DNA of 64,000 nucleotides from the NCBI GenBank assembly GCA_944349335.1, contig CALVMW010000001.1, positions 487,671 through 551,670 on the forward strand. Reading direction: 5' to 3'. Below the pieces are notes generated by a model. It was not told the origin of the DNA. It worked only from the letters and a program-made list of their open reading frames with translations, and did no database searches. How positions within the stretch are numbered: the stretch's first letter is position 1; each line of letters opens with the position of its first letter. This DNA is from an uncultured Bacilli bacterium. Lineage in GTDB: Bacteria; Bacillota_I; Bacilli_A; RFN20; CAG-288. The translations under genes were made by a program, and so were the position numbers. Of the stretch, positions 62,423-64,000 are shown piece by piece.

Positions 62423-63420
62423 CGGAAACGCCAACGTAATTTTTTATCTTCATTTGGATATTTAATATCCATCTTTTCACGAATCTTATCTAACATAGCC
62501 ATCATTTCTAATGTCTCGTCATGAGGCATCGATATAGGTTCGATCGCTCCTTGCATAATAGCATCGCGGCATTCTCTAAGCTCATACTCATATCCAGAGA
62601 TCTGACTTTCTCTTCTCATTTCTCTAATAAGATGATTATTTACATCATAAATAGAAATTTTTTCAGGATTATTGATATTATTAACCACAATATATCCATT
62701 ATTACCATTAATAGTACCAATTCTCGAAGTAGAAGAAGACATTGAACAAGTCAAGGTCGCAATAGTATTATCTGAATAAACTAAAGTGATACTATCACTA
62801 TCATCAAGATGCTTATCAGTATAAGTACATATGGCTTCAACTTTAGTAACATTGTTACCTAAAAACATTGAAGCAAAGTTTAAAGGATAAATTCCAACAT
62901 CGAGCAAAGCTCCACCTGCTAAATGTGGATCAACTAATCTTTTCTTTTTATTGATAACATATCCTAAATCAGCTGTGACAGATTTAACTTTACCAATAGT
63001 ATTATTAGCAATAAGATCATTTATAACCTTACGTATCGGCATATAGCGAGTCCAAATAGCCTCAGCTAAAAATATTTTTTTCGAACGAGCATAATTGATA
63101 ACTTCTTTAGCTTGTCTTTCATTAACAGTGAAAGCTTTTTCACAAAGTACATTTCTACCATTTTCAAGGCAAAGCATAATATTTTTGTAATGCTCTGAAT
63201 GTGGGGTTGCTATATAAACTAGATCAATATCCTCGTCTTTAACCATATCTTCATAAGAAGAATAAGCTTTATCTACATGATATTGTTCTTTAAAAGCAAG
63301 GGCTTTATTTTCATCTCTAGAAGCACAAGCAAAAAGGTGGATGTCTTCACTTTCCATCCTATTCATCGTTTCTGCAAGTGTATGGGCAATTGCTCCTAGC
63401 CCCATTATTCCTATATTCAT
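62413..63420 (-). CDS. Gfo/Idh/MocA family oxidoreductase
   Basis: An NAD(P)-dependent dehydrogenase of about 335 residues, probably acting on a sugar or inositol derivative. The Rossmann loop GIMGLGAIAHTLAE is followed by VYIATPHSEH and the family signature LCEKAFTVNERQA; the C-terminal half carries the GGALLDVGIYPLNFA catalytic region. ATG 63420 has AAGGGAAAT before it and is preferred over an upstream in-frame start. Confidence 0.9.
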   Translation of the reverse strand: MNIGIMGLGAIAHTLAETMNRMESEDIHLFACASRDENKALAFKEQYHVDKAYSSYEDMVKDEDIDLVYIATPHSEHYKNIMLCLENGRNVLCEKAFTVNERQAKEVINYARSKKIFLAEAIWTRYMPIRKVINDLIANNTIGKVKSVTADLGYVINKKKRLVDPHLAGGALLDVGIYPLNFASMFLGNNVTKVEAICTYTDKHLDDSDSITLVYSDNTIATLTCSMSSSTSRIGTINGNNGYIVVNNINNPEKISIYDVNNHLIREMRRESQISGYEYELRECRDAIMQGAIEPISMPHDETLEMMAMLDKIREKMDIKYPNEDKKLRWRFRFS

Positions 63421-63476
63421 ATTTCCCTTACCCTTTTTATTATATAACAACTTATTAAAAGATTAAAAGTAGTAAC

Positions 63477-64000
63477 TTAATTATCCTTTAAAATCATAAC
63501 ATAATAAAGAACGCGAATAAAAATAAGGATAAAATCACTATATAACATGAAGGCACAATAAATGCACATGCTATTAATACTAGAAAAATTCTTATTTTTA
63601 ATTAATCTATTAATATTATTAAAATCAATAGCTGTTATAAGTAAAATAACACCAAAAATTACAAAATCTGTAATCCAATAAATAATATCGTTAAAAAAGA
63701 AGAAGTTGACTAAAGTTAATATTAAAGCACCAATACTTGCTGTTAAAAGGATAGGCCAAAGAATACTATTTAAATTTTTCTTAAAAATAGCACCAAATAG
63801 ACCCATCAATATAAAACAACCAGCAGTAATAAAGAAAGAAATAGCAATAGTACTTAAAGCAGAACCTTGATCTTCCCACAATAAATAGATAAAAACCGAA
63901 GAAAGTAAAGCACCGATACAAATTGCATAAACTATATAGCAAATCAGGGAAACCTTCATCTTCGGACTCATCGCTTTAAACATGACAACAAAAGACAAGG
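63477..64000 (-). CDS. Bax inhibitor-1 (BI-1/YccA) family membrane protein, partial
   Basis: The C-terminal 170 or so residues of a BI-1 protein, running off the right edge. Six helices are seen, with the family's closing LYSDFILIFIRVL segment (usual form LYLDFINLFL). Members are pH-gated calcium leak channels in some bacteria; the role here is unknown. The true start lies outside the window. Confidence 0.75.
   Translation of the reverse strand, partial: LSFVVMFKAMSPKMKVSLICYIVYAICIGALLSSVFIYLLWEDQGSALSTIAISFFITAGCFILMGLFGAIFKKNLNSILWPILLTASIGALILTLVNFFFFNDIIYWITDFVIFGVILLITAIDFNNINRLIKNKNFSSINSMCIYCAFMLYSDFILIFIRVLYYVMILKDN

Noticed and set aside
1-64000. Mycoplasma genetic code (TGA as Trp)
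   Set aside because: TGA is the natural stop of prfB, pstA, phoU and others, and Trp is encoded by TGG throughout.

Overview
The window looks like a chromosome segment of an uncultured low-GC Gram-positive bacterium of the Bacilli / Mycoplasmatota neighbourhood (gut-type RF39, Acholeplasma or Erysipelotrichia relatives). The reasons are strong AT bias, GGAGG-type ribosome binding sites, Firmicutes-type genes (DegV, YitT, YhaM, RecX, SpoIIIJ-type lipoprotein YidC, class-II GalT, HPr/CcpA-type signals), a likely glucolipid synthase of the Acholeplasma type, and UGA used as a stop rather than tryptophan. The placement is inferred from gene content only. No prophage, insertion sequence or CRISPR array was seen.

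Layout. 1-4.2 kb (minus): a partial YitT membrane protein, prfB with a programmed +1 frameshift, and secA. 4.3-8.6 kb: DegV, an orphan lipoprotein, a GH13 alpha-glucosidase gene interrupted by an in-frame stop, and two unknown genes. 8.7-15.9 kb: a complete phosphate operon pstS-pstC-pstA-pstB-phoU-phoP-phoR behind a three-copy, 11-bp-spaced Pho-box-like array; its PstS reads as a circular permutation. 15.9-18.5 kb: a DUF368-like membrane protein, RsuA and two unknown proteins. 18.5-20.6 kb: a candidate structured ncRNA, an HPr homologue lacking His15 under a cre-like site, tRNA-Ile(GAT), ferredoxin and RluB. 20.7-25.3 kb: a surface-glycan cluster (DUF4422, GT4, GT32-like, RmlB-like, an anchored secreted protein). 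25.3-28.3 kb (minus): acetyltransferase and an ABC transporter. 28.4-28.6 kb: two CAT-anticodon tRNAs, one with an unusual C33. 28.7-32 kb: a SipW-type signal peptidase and a large secreted BIG2 protein. 32-40 kb (minus): FtsK/SpoIIIE, two M16-like proteins, AcpS, pullulanase, PlsC. 40.4-43.1 kb (minus): galKT with a LacI/CcpA-type operator. 43.7-53.3 kb (plus): YitT, GltX, flippase-like protein, diacylglycerol glucosyltransferase-like protein, RecX, YhaM, GalU, a pRiA4b-like protein, TrpS. 53.4-57.3 kb: a lipoprotein, GNAT-like protein and second DegV. 57.4-57.8 kb: remains of a transporter gene. 57.9-60.6 kb (minus): rpmH-rnpA-yidC-jag, without dnaA beside it. 60.7-64 kb: membrane protein, small HTH protein, pyridoxine kinase, Gfo/Idh/MocA oxidoreductase and a partial BI-1 protein.

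How the genes fit together. The cell takes up phosphate through Pst under its own two-component system. It ferments galactose (GalK, GalT, GalU) and branched glucans (pullulanase, formerly perhaps a GH13 glucosidase), probably under CcpA-type catabolite control. UDP-glucose from GalU could feed glycolipid and surface-glycan synthesis. Protein export is represented by SecA, YidC, SipW and several lipoproteins. The most unusual items are the permuted PstS, the ncRNA candidate, the His15-less HPr with a cre-like promoter, and the C33 tRNA.
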